DNA of 64,000 nt. It comes from CBIFVZ01 sp966185765. GTDB lineage: Bacteria > Pseudomonadota > Gammaproteobacteria > Enterobacterales > Enterobacteriaceae. Below, in pieces: positions 51,521 through 60,373 of the stretch; the first letter of the stretch is position 1, and each line of letters opens with the position of its first letter. The translations under genes were made by a program, and so were the position numbers. The DNA lies in assembly GCA_966185765.1 (NCBI GenBank), contig CBIFVZ010000003.1, positions 1-64,000 of the forward strand, in the 5' to 3' direction. The notes under the pieces are model-generated. The model had not been told where the DNA came from and ran no database searches. It saw only the letters and a program-made list of their open reading frames with translations.

Positions 51521-52842
51521 GCGAGGCTGGCCCAGAGATCGTATTCGTCGGCGTTTTCGACCTTCGCACACACCACGTCACCCGGCTTGAGGTTGGTTTC
51601 GCCGTTGAGATAAACCGCGCCATCGATTTCCGGGGCATCGGCCATGCTGCGGCCAATCGCGCCTTCTTCATCGACTTCATCAATCATTACCAGAATTTCA
51701 CGGCCGATTTTTTCCTGTAAACGCTCGGTGGAAATCTGCTGCTGGAGCTGCATAAAGCGGTTCCAGCGCTCTTCTTTAACTTCTTCCGGTATCTGATCCG
51801 GCAAATCATTGGCGGCAGCACCTTCTACCGGGCTGTACTTAAAGCAGCCGACGCGATCGAGACGCGCTTCTTTAAGAAAGTCGAGCAGCATCTGGAAGTC
51901 TTCTTCCGTTTCGCCGGGGAAGCCAACGATAAAGGTTGAGCGTAACGTCAGATCCGGGCAGATCTCGCGCCATTTCTTGATGCGCTCAAGGGTGCGTTCT
52001 ACCGCGCCGGGGCGTTTCATCAGCTTCAGAATGCGTGGGCTGGCGTGCTGTAACGGAATATCCAGATACGGCAGGATTTTGCCTTCGGCCATCAGCGGAA
52101 TCACGTCATCAACATGCGGGTACGGATACACATAGTGCAGGCGGGTCCAGACCCCGAGGCGCGAGAGCTGCTCGCACAGGCTGACCATACTGGTTTTCAC
52201 CGGCTCGCCGTTCCAGAAGCCGGTGCGGTGCTTAACATCCACGCCATACGCTGAGGTGTCCTGAGAAATCACCAGCAGTTCTTTGACACCGGATTCGACC
52301 AGACGCTTGGCCTCGGCCAGCACGTCGCCCACCGGGCGGCTGTCGAGATCGCCACGCATAGAGGGAATGATGCAGAAAGTGCAACGGTGATTACAGCCTT
52401 CGGAAATCTTCAGATAGGCATAGTGACGCGGCGTGAGCTTCACGCCCTGTGCCGGTACCAGGCTCAGATAGGGGTTGTGCTCAGGCTTTGGTACGTAATG
52501 ATGCACGTGCGACAGCACCTGCTCATAGCTGTGCGGGCCGGTGATTTCCAGCACCTTCGGGTGCACTTCACGGATTTGGTCTTCTTTAGCACCGAGGCAG
52601 CCGGTCACGATGACTTTGCCGTTTTCTTTCAGCGCCTCGCCGATGGCTTCCAGCGATTCCTGCACTGCACTGTCAATAAAGCCGCAGGTATTGACGATAA
52701 CCATATCGGCATTGTCATAGCTTGGCACCACATCATAACCTTCGGTGCGCAGTTCGGTCAGAATGCGCTCAGAATCCACCAGGTTTTTCGGGCAGCCCAG
52801 CGAGACAAAGCCGATTTTCGGCGGGGTAGTCACATTGCTCAT
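51517..52842 (-). CDS. rimO: RimO, ribosomal protein uS12 methylthiotransferase
   Basis: A 441-residue radical-SAM methylthiotransferase acting on Asp88 of ribosomal protein S12; the length equals E. coli RimO. The N-terminal cluster domain has GCPKNLVDSE near 15, VNTCGFID near 50 and TGCLGAKE near 80. The radical-SAM motif is CNHRCTFC near 148-155. A C-terminal TRAM domain begins near 375 (ILVMIDEVDEEG). It is transcribed away from bssR. Confidence 0.97.
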   Translation of the reverse strand: MSNVTTPPKIGFVSLGCPKNLVDSERILTELRTEGYDVVPSYDNADMVIVNTCGFIDSAVQESLEAIGEALKENGKVIVTGCLGAKEDQIREVHPKVLEITGPHSYEQVLSHVHHYVPKPEHNPYLSLVPAQGVKLTPRHYAYLKISEGCNHRCTFCIIPSMRGDLDSRPVGDVLAEAKRLVESGVKELLVISQDTSAYGVDVKHRTGFWNGEPVKTSMVSLCEQLSRLGVWTRLHYVYPYPHVDDVIPLMAEGKILPYLDIPLQHASPRILKLMKRPGAVERTLERIKKWREICPDLTLRSTFIVGFPGETEEDFQMLLDFLKEARLDRVGCFKYSPVEGAAANDLPDQIPEEVKEERWNRFMQLQQQISTERLQEKIGREILVMIDEVDEEGAIGRSMADAPEIDGAVYLNGETNLKPGDVVCAKVENADEYDLWASLA

Positions 52843-53029
52843 AAGGTCAAAAAATCATCATTCATGGAATTATCAGGCGGGGATTCTACAGCGACGGGCG
52901 GCAAAATTGTACCGCTATATGCGTACAAACGGTTTGTTGGGTTGCATAAATTATGTCCAGGCCACCTGCTCAGCATAAATTTAGGCATATAATTATTATG
53001 GGTATTATCAGAATGCAACAGGAGGGAAT

Positions 53030-53404
53030 ATGCATGAAGTGCATGAGGAAGCGCTGCTGCTTCAAAGACTTGGTGAGATGCATCGTACCTTATTTTCAAC
53101 TGTGCAAATTTGTCGCGCCTGTGGGCAGCTCTCAGTGGCTGACAGTGAACGGTTGCGCGACGAGTTATTTGCACTGAGTGCGCGGTTTCGGGCAGCAAAG
53201 GAAGGCGTGCCTGAGCAAGGGAGCATGTTGTGTCTAAACGCCGCGCAGGTGTTATCGCATACGGGACTTTGCCTGATGAGCGGCCCACACGACTGCCCGC
53301 AGTGGTGCAGTGTGGATGCCAAAAAGCTGGCGTCCTGCGTTGAGGAGCTTGGCAGGGTGCTCAACGCGCTTGAGCAGGCCAGCACAGTGACACCACTTGA
53401 TTGA
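53030..53404 (+). CDS. bssR: BssR (YliH)-like biofilm regulator
   Basis: A 124-residue protein related to E. coli BssR (127). The strongest match is the C-terminal half, CLMSGPHDCPQWCSVDAKKLASCVEEL, against CLMSGHHDCPTVITVNADKL; SVADSERLRDELFALSARF also aligns. BssR affects biofilm formation through indole and catabolite signalling. Its position after rimO agrees with E. coli. Divergence is much higher than for neighbouring genes. GGAGGGAAT precedes the ATG. Confidence 0.85.
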   Translation: MHEVHEEALLLQRLGEMHRTLFSTVQICRACGQLSVADSERLRDELFALSARFRAAKEGVPEQGSMLCLNAAQVLSHTGLCLMSGPHDCPQWCSVDAKKLASCVEELGRVLNALEQASTVTPLD

Positions 53405-53472
53405 GCTTTTGTCTGTGCTGTCATTTCCCGGGCGGGACGGCTACGCTTAACGGATGGTCAAACAGGAGAGTC

Positions 53473-54594
53473 GTGATAGTGAAATTTGTCCTGCACACAC
53501 TGCTTGCCGGGCTGCTGTTGACCTGTGGCCCGGTACTTGCCGCTACCGCTCAGGTTGAAACCTTGCAAAATAACCTCGCTCATCCCTGGTCGCTGGCTTT
53601 TTTACCGGATAATCAGGGGGTGCTTATTACCCTGCGTGGCGGCGAGTTGATGCGCTGGCAGCCGGGGGCGGGACTCTCTGCCCCCATTGCTGGCCTGCCT
53701 GCGGTGTGGGCTAAGGGGCAAGGTGGATTGTTTGACGTGGTGTTAGCACCGGATTTTGCCAAAAGTCGCCGCGTGTGGCTGAGCTATGCCGAGGGAAGTG
53801 ATGACGGTAAAGCGGGGACGGCGGTCGGTTACGGTACGCTTAACCGCGATATGACGCAGCTTGATGACTTTAACGTGGTGTTTCGCCAGACGCCGAAACT
53901 CTCTACTGGCAATCATTTCGGCGGCAGCATGGCCTTTGATGACGAGGGCTTTCTTTATGTAGCGCTGGGGGAGAATAATCAACGTAACACCGCACAGCAG
54001 CTCGATAAACTCCAGGGCAAGGTAGTGCGTCTGACACAGGACGGCGCAGTCCCGGCTGATAACCCCTTTGTTTCACGCAAAGGGATGCGCCCGGAAATCT
54101 GGTCGTACGGTATTCGTAACCCACAGGGGATGGCGCTCAACCCGTGGAGCCATACCGTGTGGCTTCATGAGCACGGACCACGTGGTGGTGATGAAATCAA
54201 TATTCTCCAGGCGGGTAAAAATTACGGCTGGCCGATTGCGACATGGGGCATTGACTACAGCGGCGAGCGTTACCCGGAAACCAAAGGCGGACAGGTCAAC
54301 AATATGACGCCACCGGTCTATTACTGGAAAGTGTCTCCCGCGATAAGCGGTATGGCGTTTTATAACAGCGATACTTTCCCACAGTGGAAACAACGGCTGT
54401 TTATCGGCGCGCTCAAGGATCAAGCGCTGATATCCCTGAGGGTGGAGGGCGATAAAGTAAGTGATGAGCAGCGTTTACTTGCCGATCGTAAGCAGCGTAT
54501 TCGTAACGTGAAAGTCGGGCCGGATGGCTATCTGTATGTGCTGACCGACGCGCCCGATGGTCAGCTTCTGAAGGTAAGCCCGGCGGTTAACTGA
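53473..54594 (+). CDS. yliI: YliI, PQQ-dependent aldose sugar dehydrogenase
   Basis: A 373-residue periplasmic six-bladed beta-propeller of the soluble glucose dehydrogenase family. A signal peptide (about 20-25 residues) is followed by LAHPWSLAFLPDNQGVLITLRGGEL, LSTGNHFGGSMAFDDEG with the catalytic-region His, WSYGIRNPQGMALNP and HEHGPRGGDEINI. It oxidises aldoses if PQQ is available. The start is a GTG, either 53473 or 53479; AGGAG lies just upstream of both. Its end overlaps the gstB end by eight bases. Confidence 0.93.
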   Translation: MIVKFVLHTLLAGLLLTCGPVLAATAQVETLQNNLAHPWSLAFLPDNQGVLITLRGGELMRWQPGAGLSAPIAGLPAVWAKGQGGLFDVVLAPDFAKSRRVWLSYAEGSDDGKAGTAVGYGTLNRDMTQLDDFNVVFRQTPKLSTGNHFGGSMAFDDEGFLYVALGENNQRNTAQQLDKLQGKVVRLTQDGAVPADNPFVSRKGMRPEIWSYGIRNPQGMALNPWSHTVWLHEHGPRGGDEINILQAGKNYGWPIATWGIDYSGERYPETKGGQVNNMTPPVYYWKVSPAISGMAFYNSDTFPQWKQRLFIGALKDQALISLRVEGDKVSDEQRLLADRKQRIRNVKVGPDGYLYVLTDAPDGQLLKVSPAVN

Positions 54595-55213
54595 GTGGAA
54601 TAGCCACGGTTTTTGCAAACGCGGGTCGTGCGCTTACGCGTGCAAACCAGTCCTGTAAATGCGCATACGGCGTCAACTCAAGGTTAAGATTGAGTAGTGC
54701 ATACGCGACCGGGCCAAAGGCAATATCCCCCAGCCCACATTGCTCACCAGAAAGCCAGGGCTGCTTTGCCAGTGCGCCATCCACAATGCCGAGTTGGGTA
54801 TTGCACTCGGCGATGCTACGCGCAATCAGCGCGTTGTCACGTTGCTCCACGGGTGTGCGCACCAGACTAATGAACACGCCTCGGTATGGCTCGGTGAGTG
54901 CGCCTGTTGTCCAGTCCATCCACTTCTCACCCACGGCTCGTTTGGCAGGTTCAGATTGCCAGAGCGTACCCTGACCGTACTGTGCTGCGAGATAACGCAC
55001 AATGCTGTGCGACTCCCAGAGTACCAGCCCGGTTGCCTCATCGCGCAGGCACGGCACCAGGCCGTTCGGGTTCATTGCCAGATATTCCGGGGAGTGGTTA
55101 AGGCCATACTGCCCGCCTGCGGGAATACGCTCGTAGTGCAACTGTAATTCCTCAAGGCACCACAGCACCTTTTTCACATTGGTTGAATTTTCTCTGCCCC
55201 AGACGGTAATCAT
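54587..55213 (-). CDS. gstB: GstB (YliJ), glutathione S-transferase
   Basis: A 208-residue cytosolic glutathione S-transferase, the same length as E. coli GstB. The thioredoxin-fold N-terminus MITVWGRENSTNVKKVLWCLEEL contains the Ser/Asn active-site region. NPNGLVPCLRD and LWESHSIVRYLA bind glutathione. The helical C-domain ends with LQDWFARVSARPAFAKTV. It can conjugate halogenated acids such as bromoacetate in E. coli. AGGAGCACTG precedes the ATG. Confidence 0.95.
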   Translation of the reverse strand: MITVWGRENSTNVKKVLWCLEELQLHYERIPAGGQYGLNHSPEYLAMNPNGLVPCLRDEATGLVLWESHSIVRYLAAQYGQGTLWQSEPAKRAVGEKWMDWTTGALTEPYRGVFISLVRTPVEQRDNALIARSIAECNTQLGIVDGALAKQPWLSGEQCGLGDIAFGPVAYALLNLNLELTPYAHLQDWFARVSARPAFAKTVAIPLS

Positions 55214-55397
55214 CAGTGCTCCTGATTGTTCAAGCCGGTTATGGAAAGGCAAGTATGGAATTTTCTGGATTCGCTTTCCAGCGCCGCGAAAAAATGAGCG
55301 CTTTGGCAGCACGTTCCCAGGTTATCGGGTAAACTTAAAAAACTTTACCAACTCACTGTTTCTTTAAGATGATTTGTGGGTTATTACTTTTTCGCTT

Positions 55398-55424
55398 CCC
55401 CGCAGGCTGACAGGCCTGGCGGGG
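55398..55424 (+). promoter_or_regulatory. Leader hairpin of dacC
   Basis: CCCCGC-AGGC pairs with GCCT-G-GCGGGG (one bulged G), followed by TTTAG, 28 bases before the dacC ATG. It is probably within the 5' leader and could act as an attenuator or stability element. Confidence 0.45.
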
Positions 55425-55451
55425 TTTAGAGAATGGATACCCGGGGCATAT

Positions 55452-56654
55452 ATGACGAGTTTGACTTTCCCTGCGTTACGCAGATGGGTGGCAGGCAGCG
55501 CCCTGTTGCTGGTGGCGGTGCCGATGGTACACGCCGAGCAGGCGCCGGGGGCGCCGGAAATTGACGCAAAAGCGTGGATTTTGATGGATTACGCCAGCGG
55601 AAAAGTGCTGGCAGAAGGCAATGCGGATGAGAAGCTGGACCCCGCCAGCCTCACCAAAATCATGACCAGCTACGTTGTGGGCCAGGCGCTCAAAGCGGGC
55701 AAAATCCAGCTTACTGATATGGTCACGGTGGGTAAAGATGCCTGGGCGACCGGTAACCCGGCATTGCGCGGCTCCTCGGTAATGTTCCTTAAGCCTGGTG
55801 ACCGCGTTTCCGTTGAGGACCTGAATAAGGGCATTATTATTCAGTCCGGCAACGATGCCTGTATTGCGCTTGCCGATCACGTGGCGGGCAGCCAGGATTC
55901 GTTCATCAGTCTGATGAACAGCTACGTCAGCAAGCTTGGGCTGACAAATACCACGTTCAAAACCGTGCACGGCCTGGACGCACCAGGGCAGTACAGCACT
56001 GCGCGCGATATGGCGCTGTTGGGCCAGGCGCTGATTCGCGATGTGCCGGACGAATATGCGGTACATAAAGAAAAAGAGTTTACCTTCAACAACATTCGCC
56101 AGCTTAACCGCAACCGCCTGTTGTGGAGCACCAGTCTGAACGTGGACGGGATGAAGACTGGCACGACGGCCGGAGCAGGTTACAACCTGGTAGCATCGGC
56201 AACGCAGGACGATATGCGTCTGGTGTCTGTGGTGCTGGGTGCGAAAACCGACGCCATTCGCTTTCGCGAGTCGCAGAAATTGCTGACCTGGGGGTTCCGC
56301 TTCTTTGAAACTGTGACGCCAGTGAAGCCGGACACGCCGTTTGTGACACAGCGCGTGTGGTACGGCGATGTGAAAGAGGCGAAGCTTGGTGCAGGCGACA
56401 GCGGCTCGGTGACGATCCCGCGCGGTCAGCTCAAGAACCTGAAGGCAAGCTATACACTGAGCAATACTCAGCTCACCGCACCGCTGAAAAAAGGTCAGGT
56501 GGTTGGCTCCATCGACTTCCAGCTTAATGGTAAATCCATTGAACAGCGCCCGTTGGTGGTGATGGAAGCCGTCAATGAAGGCGGTTTCTTCAGCCGTATC
56601 ATTGATTTTGTGATGATGAAACTCAACGGCTGGTTTGGCAGCTGGTTCTCCTGA
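55452..56654 (+). CDS. dacC: DacC (PBP6), D-alanyl-D-alanine carboxypeptidase
   Basis: A 400-residue low-molecular-weight penicillin-binding protein, equal in length to E. coli DacC. A signal peptide ends at VHA (residue 28). Catalytic motifs are SLTK (Ser66-Lys69), SGN (IIQSGNDACIAL) and KTG (DGMKTGTTAGAGYNLV). A C-terminal beta-domain is followed by an amphipathic membrane anchor (IIDFVMMKLNGWFGSWFS). It trims D-Ala from pentapeptides. The ATG at 55452 is chosen because it places the signal peptide correctly. Confidence 0.97.
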   Translation: MTSLTFPALRRWVAGSALLLVAVPMVHAEQAPGAPEIDAKAWILMDYASGKVLAEGNADEKLDPASLTKIMTSYVVGQALKAGKIQLTDMVTVGKDAWATGNPALRGSSVMFLKPGDRVSVEDLNKGIIIQSGNDACIALADHVAGSQDSFISLMNSYVSKLGLTNTTFKTVHGLDAPGQYSTARDMALLGQALIRDVPDEYAVHKEKEFTFNNIRQLNRNRLLWSTSLNVDGMKTGTTAGAGYNLVASATQDDMRLVSVVLGAKTDAIRFRESQKLLTWGFRFFETVTPVKPDTPFVTQRVWYGDVKEAKLGAGDSGSVTIPRGQLKNLKASYTLSNTQLTAPLKKGQVVGSIDFQLNGKSIEQRPLVVMEAVNEGGFFSRIIDFVMMKLNGWFGSWFS

Positions 56655-56678
56655 TAACCGGCTTCGCAATCGGTACGT

Positions 56679-56721
56679 AAAAAACGCGCCGTCAGACATA
56701 GTTCTGGCGGCGCGTTTTTTA
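56679..56721 (+). terminator. dacC terminator
   Basis: AAAAAACGCGCCG...CGGCGCGTTTTTT forms a long stem with a TCAGA/TCTGG extension and A/T tracts on both sides. It serves dacC and probably also convergent deoR. Confidence 0.85.
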
Positions 56722-56749
56722 TGAGGTCTGGGGCTGACGATGTGTGGAT

Positions 56750-57508
56750 TTACCAGATAAGCGTAATATCCTGCCTTTGCGCTTGTTCAGCAATTTCCTG
56801 CGGTGGTGCGGCGTTACTTACCAGCACGTCAAAGAGCGATAGCGGTCCCATGCAGGCTGGACGCACCTTGCCAAATTTACTGTCATCCACCACCAGCACA
56901 CGCTTTTGTGCGTTCTCCAGCGCCCAGTGCTTAACCGGTAGTTCATCAAGGTTAAAACAGGTCGCGCCGGGACCGGGATGAATGCCTGCCGCTGACAAAA
57001 ATGCCAGGTCCGGGCACAGGTTTGCCAGCGTTTCACCGAAGTTGAGTGGGCGAAAAATAGCGCTACCTGGGTGAAACTCGCCACCGCACAGAATAACCCG
57101 GCATAACGGTTTTTCACGCAGCGCCAGAAAGGTATTGAGCGAGTAACAGACACCGGTAAAAGGCAGGTCATTATCCAGTGCTTCAATGATGAACGGTGTT
57201 GTGGTGCCGCAGTCGAAAAACAGCGTCTGATGCGGTTTAGCCAGCTGTGCAGCCAGCCGGGCGGCGTGGCGTTTTTCTTTGACGTTAAGACTTTTCTGGT
57301 CGTTTAGCAGGTAGTGAGTTGCTGCGCCGCGAGCCAGTACCAGATGTCCTCCCAGCAGGGCGACGGGGGTATCCCCATCGCTTACATCGCGGCGAATAGT
57401 CATTTCGGAAACCCCGAGCTGGGCTGCGGCCTCCCTCAGGTGAAGCTTGTCACGCTGGCGCAACGTCTGTAGCAGCCAGTCGATGCGTTTCTCACGGCGT
57501 GATTCCAT
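56750..57508 (-). CDS. deoR: DeoR, deoxyribose operon repressor
   Basis: A 252-residue DeoR-family repressor, matching E. coli DeoR in length. The N-terminal helix-turn-helix is KLHLREAAAQLGVSEMTIRRDVS (about 21-44). The sugar-phosphate sensing domain has TLFFDCGTTTPFIIEAL near 93, VCYSLNTFLAL, CGGEFHPGSAIF and VVDDSKFGKVRPACMG. The effector in E. coli is deoxyribose-5-phosphate and its targets (deoCABD, nupG) lie elsewhere. Confidence 0.94.
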   Translation of the reverse strand: MESRREKRIDWLLQTLRQRDKLHLREAAAQLGVSEMTIRRDVSDGDTPVALLGGHLVLARGAATHYLLNDQKSLNVKEKRHAARLAAQLAKPHQTLFFDCGTTTPFIIEALDNDLPFTGVCYSLNTFLALREKPLCRVILCGGEFHPGSAIFRPLNFGETLANLCPDLAFLSAAGIHPGPGATCFNLDELPVKHWALENAQKRVLVVDDSKFGKVRPACMGPLSLFDVLVSNAAPPQEIAEQAQRQDITLIW

Positions 57509-57582
57509 AAACTCCCCCGATAAAACAGCGCCTTTCCGGCAGAGAAAGGCTTCCGGGCGCTATTTTACCGGGGTGCCAGGCG

Positions 57583-58191
57583 CTAGTCACGCACCCAGCC
57601 TTTACGAATAGGCAGGGCAAAACAGATGCGGTAGAGACGGGATAGTTTTTCTAACAGGGCCTCACCCCAGCGGTTCCAGATAAGCTGGGCAATCAGGCAG
57701 CCGCACAGGCTGGTGAGCAAACCACCGACCATATCCAGCGGCCAGTGCACGCCAAGATACACACGGGACCAGGCAATAGCGCTGGCAGCGATAAGTAATA
57801 CAACCCCTGCCAGCAGGCGATACCAGAGTAAAAAGGCGAGGGCAAACGCAAAGCTGGCGGTACCGTGGTTACTCGGGAATGAGCTGTCTGGCGCGTGTTG
57901 CAGGAAGTTATAGCCAACATCAACAGCAAAAGGGCGCGGGTGTGGCAACAGCTGGCCCATGAGCCATGACAGACTGAGACTAACAACAAGCGCGAGCGCC
58001 GTTTTTACCACCAGCTGGCGGTGGGCATGGATTTCGCGGCGTGGTCCCCATAGCCACATCACTACCACCAGTAGCGGCATTACATAAATCAGGTCGCGGG
58101 CGATAAACTGTGCAGTATCAATCTGCCAGTCGGCGGACGATGGCGTGGCGTTAATCAGCAAAAACCAGTTGCGATTGAGTGTCTCTAACAT
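57583..58191 (-). CDS. ybjG: YbjG, undecaprenyl-diphosphatase (PAP2)
   Basis: A 202-residue membrane phosphatase recycling undecaprenyl diphosphate for wall synthesis. PAP2 motifs are visible: GQLLPHPRPF (motif 1 region, near 85-94), FPSNHGTASFAFALAF (motif 2, near 110, with Asn where E. coli has Asp) and SRVYLGVHWPLDMVGG (motif 3, near 150). The end CFALPIRKGWVRD matches E. coli YbjG. It starts four bases after the next PAP2 gene, so the two form an operon. Confidence 0.95.
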   Translation of the reverse strand: MLETLNRNWFLLINATPSSADWQIDTAQFIARDLIYVMPLLVVVMWLWGPRREIHAHRQLVVKTALALVVSLSLSWLMGQLLPHPRPFAVDVGYNFLQHAPDSSFPSNHGTASFAFALAFLLWYRLLAGVVLLIAASAIAWSRVYLGVHWPLDMVGGLLTSLCGCLIAQLIWNRWGEALLEKLSRLYRICFALPIRKGWVRD

Positions 58192-58195
58192 ATGA

Positions 58196-58927
58196 CTACT
58201 TTTCCTTCTTTATAAAAGCGGTTGCAAAACCCCAGCTCACAACCTGGGTCAACCAGACCCACCAGCCCGCCCACAGATTGTGGGAAAAAAAGTGTGCGCC
58301 GCGCATCACCTGACCATAACCCATCGCCAGCCCGAGCGTGATGCCGATAACAAGCCATAGCCAGGCAAGCCGTGGGCGCTCGCGATAGTACAGAAAAAAC
58401 AGCGCCATTGTCATAAAGCCGCTTGACGAATGGCCGCCTGGAAAGCACTGTCCCGGGCCGCTGTTAGCGGGCACTTCGCCAAGTAAAGGAAATCCGACGG
58501 CGCTACCGCCGTATTCAACCAGGCTCCACGGACAGGAGTGCGCACTAACGGCTTTAAGCAGGCCGACGGTTAACGCGCCCAGTCCCATCATCAGCGCGAC
58601 AGTTACCTGGCGCGGCTGACGTTTTATCAACCCCCGGATAAGCAGGAACGCTGCACCCGCGATGATAATGTCCTTAAGTAACCGATGGTTGAGCCTTTCC
58701 AGCCAGATATTGTCTTGCCAGGTAAAGCGCATTGTTGCGCTATCAAACCAGTAACCAGTCAGCGCACGATCGAGTGCTTCATTACGCGCCAGCCATAAAA
58801 ACAGCGCCCCGGTGAGCGTCAGCGCCAAAAGCTGGTAAAGGTAAAAGCTCTGTGGCAGTCGGTAAAGGGAGTTTTTCTTATTAATCATGTTGCCAGCGCA
58901 GTTGATTATTTCACCATTAGGGGGCAT
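58196..58927 (-). CDS. PAP2-superfamily membrane phosphatase (COG3907-like)
   Basis: A 243-residue membrane protein with about six helices and PAP2-type motifs: LLKAVSAHSCPWSLVEYGG near 125, FPGGHSSSGFMTMALFFLYY near 165 and GYGQVMRGAHFFSHNLWAG near 207. The third motif lacks the usual SR-x5-H-x3-D spacing and has His in place of the last Asp, as in a divergent PAP2 subgroup. Substrate is unknown; lipid A or lipid phosphates are possible. E. coli K-12 has no equivalent here. The ATG at 58927 has GGAGCGGCTT upstream and is preferred to 58939 or 58888. Confidence 0.85.
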   Translation of the reverse strand: MPPNGEIINCAGNMINKKNSLYRLPQSFYLYQLLALTLTGALFLWLARNEALDRALTGYWFDSATMRFTWQDNIWLERLNHRLLKDIIIAGAAFLLIRGLIKRQPRQVTVALMMGLGALTVGLLKAVSAHSCPWSLVEYGGSAVGFPLLGEVPANSGPGQCFPGGHSSSGFMTMALFFLYYRERPRLAWLWLVIGITLGLAMGYGQVMRGAHFFSHNLWAGWWVWLTQVVSWGFATAFIKKEK

Positions 58928-58945
58928 AAGCCGCTCCACAGCAAG

Positions 58946-58971
58946 TCAGGTGCCGCAATCCTGGCACCTGA
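58946..58971. repeat. Inverted repeat between PAP2 gene and mdfA
   Basis: TCAGGTGCC-gcaatcct-GGCACCTGA, a perfect 9-bp inverted repeat 19 bases upstream of the PAP2 gene start and in the mdfA upstream region. It could be an operator or an RNA hairpin in the leader of the phosphatase mRNA. Confidence 0.6.
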
Positions 58972-59096
58972 AAATGAAGAAAAACTTAACCAACACACGT
59001 AATAAGACAAATTACTCACGGGCGGTCATAATTTACCTGTGCCACGGGACATATTTTCATTACACTCTGCGCTTTTTCCGTTAACGCGAGCTGCTT

Positions 59097-60323
59097 ATGC
59101 ACACTGCTTTAGCTAAGCCCCTCGGGCGCCAGGCGCTGTTGTTTCCGCTTTGTCTGGTGCTCTACGAGTTTTCGACCTATATCGCCAATGACATGATCCA
59201 GCCCGGTATGCTGGCTGTGGTTGAGCAATATCAGGCTGGTGTGGAATGGGTGCCCACCTCAATGACCGCCTATCTGGCAGGCGGCATGTTCCTGCAATGG
59301 CTGCTGGGACCGCTTTCTGACCGTATCGGGCGTCGCCCGGTCATGCTCACCGGCGTGGCCTGGTTTATTGTCTCCTGCCTGGCCATCCTGTTTGCGCAGA
59401 CCATTGAACAGTTCACGGTTATCCGCTTTTTGCAGGGTATCAGCCTGTGCTTTATTGGAGCCGTAGGTTACGCCGCTATCCAGGAGTCGTTTGAAGAGGC
59501 GGTGTGTATCAAGATCACCGCGCTGATGGCTAACGTTGCGCTGATTGCGCCGTTACTCGGGCCGCTTGTGGGGGCCGGCTGGGTGCATGCTGCGCCGTGG
59601 GAGGGCATGTTTGTCCTCTTTGCCGTGTTAGGTGCGGTGTCGCTGGCCGGTCTGTGGCGCGCGATGCCGGAAACGGCGACCCGCCTGGGTGAAAAGCTTT
59701 CAATGGCTCAACTCGGGCGCGATTATCGTGACGTGCTCAAAAATGGCCGTTTTATGGCGGGCGCACTGGCGACGGGCTTTGTCAGCCTGCCGTTGCTGGC
59801 ATGGATTGCCCAGTCGCCGGTTATTATTATCACGGGTGAGCAACTCAGCAGTATGGAGTACGGGCTGTTACAGGTGCCGATTTTTGGCGCATTGATTGCC
59901 GGTAACCTCGTGCTGGCGCGTTTGACCTCACGCCGTAGCGTGCGCTCACTGATTATTCTCGGCGGCTGGCCGATTATTGCAGGACTGGCACTGGCGGCAC
60001 TGGCTACGGTGGTTTCACCGCATGCGTGGCTTTTGATGACGTCAGGTCTGAGCGTGTATGCCTTTGGTATCGGGCTTGCTAACGCAGGCCTGGTGCGCCT
60101 CACGCTGTTTGCCAGCCCAATGAGTAAAGGTACGGTGTCGGCGGCGATGGGCATGTTGCAGATGCTCATTTTTACCGTCGGGATTGAGGTAAGTAAGCAC
60201 GCGTATCTGGCGGGAGGTAATGGATTGTTTAATCTGTTTAACTTTGTCAGCGCACTGGTTTGGCTGGGGCTTATGGTGGTGTTTTTGCGCGATAAGACGG
60301 TAGGGAATGCTTTACAGCCGTAA
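59097..60323 (+). CDS. mdfA: MdfA, multidrug/proton antiporter
   Basis: A 408-residue MFS transporter with twelve helices, matching E. coli MdfA (410). The membrane-embedded acidic residue in LVLYEFSTYIANDM is Glu24 (Glu26 in E. coli). The MFS motif A appears as LGPLSDRIGRRPVM near 78, and ALLGPLVGA near 150 is motif C. It exports chloramphenicol, cationic dyes and other drugs and supports alkali tolerance. Its terminator region holds repeat copy 3. Confidence 0.96.
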   Translation: MHTALAKPLGRQALLFPLCLVLYEFSTYIANDMIQPGMLAVVEQYQAGVEWVPTSMTAYLAGGMFLQWLLGPLSDRIGRRPVMLTGVAWFIVSCLAILFAQTIEQFTVIRFLQGISLCFIGAVGYAAIQESFEEAVCIKITALMANVALIAPLLGPLVGAGWVHAAPWEGMFVLFAVLGAVSLAGLWRAMPETATRLGEKLSMAQLGRDYRDVLKNGRFMAGALATGFVSLPLLAWIAQSPVIIITGEQLSSMEYGLLQVPIFGALIAGNLVLARLTSRRSVRSLIILGGWPIIAGLALAALATVVSPHAWLLMTSGLSVYAFGIGLANAGLVRLTLFASPMSKGTVSAAMGMLQMLIFTVGIEVSKHAYLAGGNGLFNLFNFVSALVWLGLMVVFLRDKTVGNALQP

Positions 60324-60373
60324 GCGCACTATTTTATCACAGACGAGTCACTGTCCCGAGTGGTTACTGACAA

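Noticed and set aside
55476..56699. A 407-codon open frame on the minus strand opposite dacC
   Set aside because: It mirrors the third-position bias of dacC; the translation is His/Arg/Gln-rich with no recognisable domain, while dacC is unmistakable.
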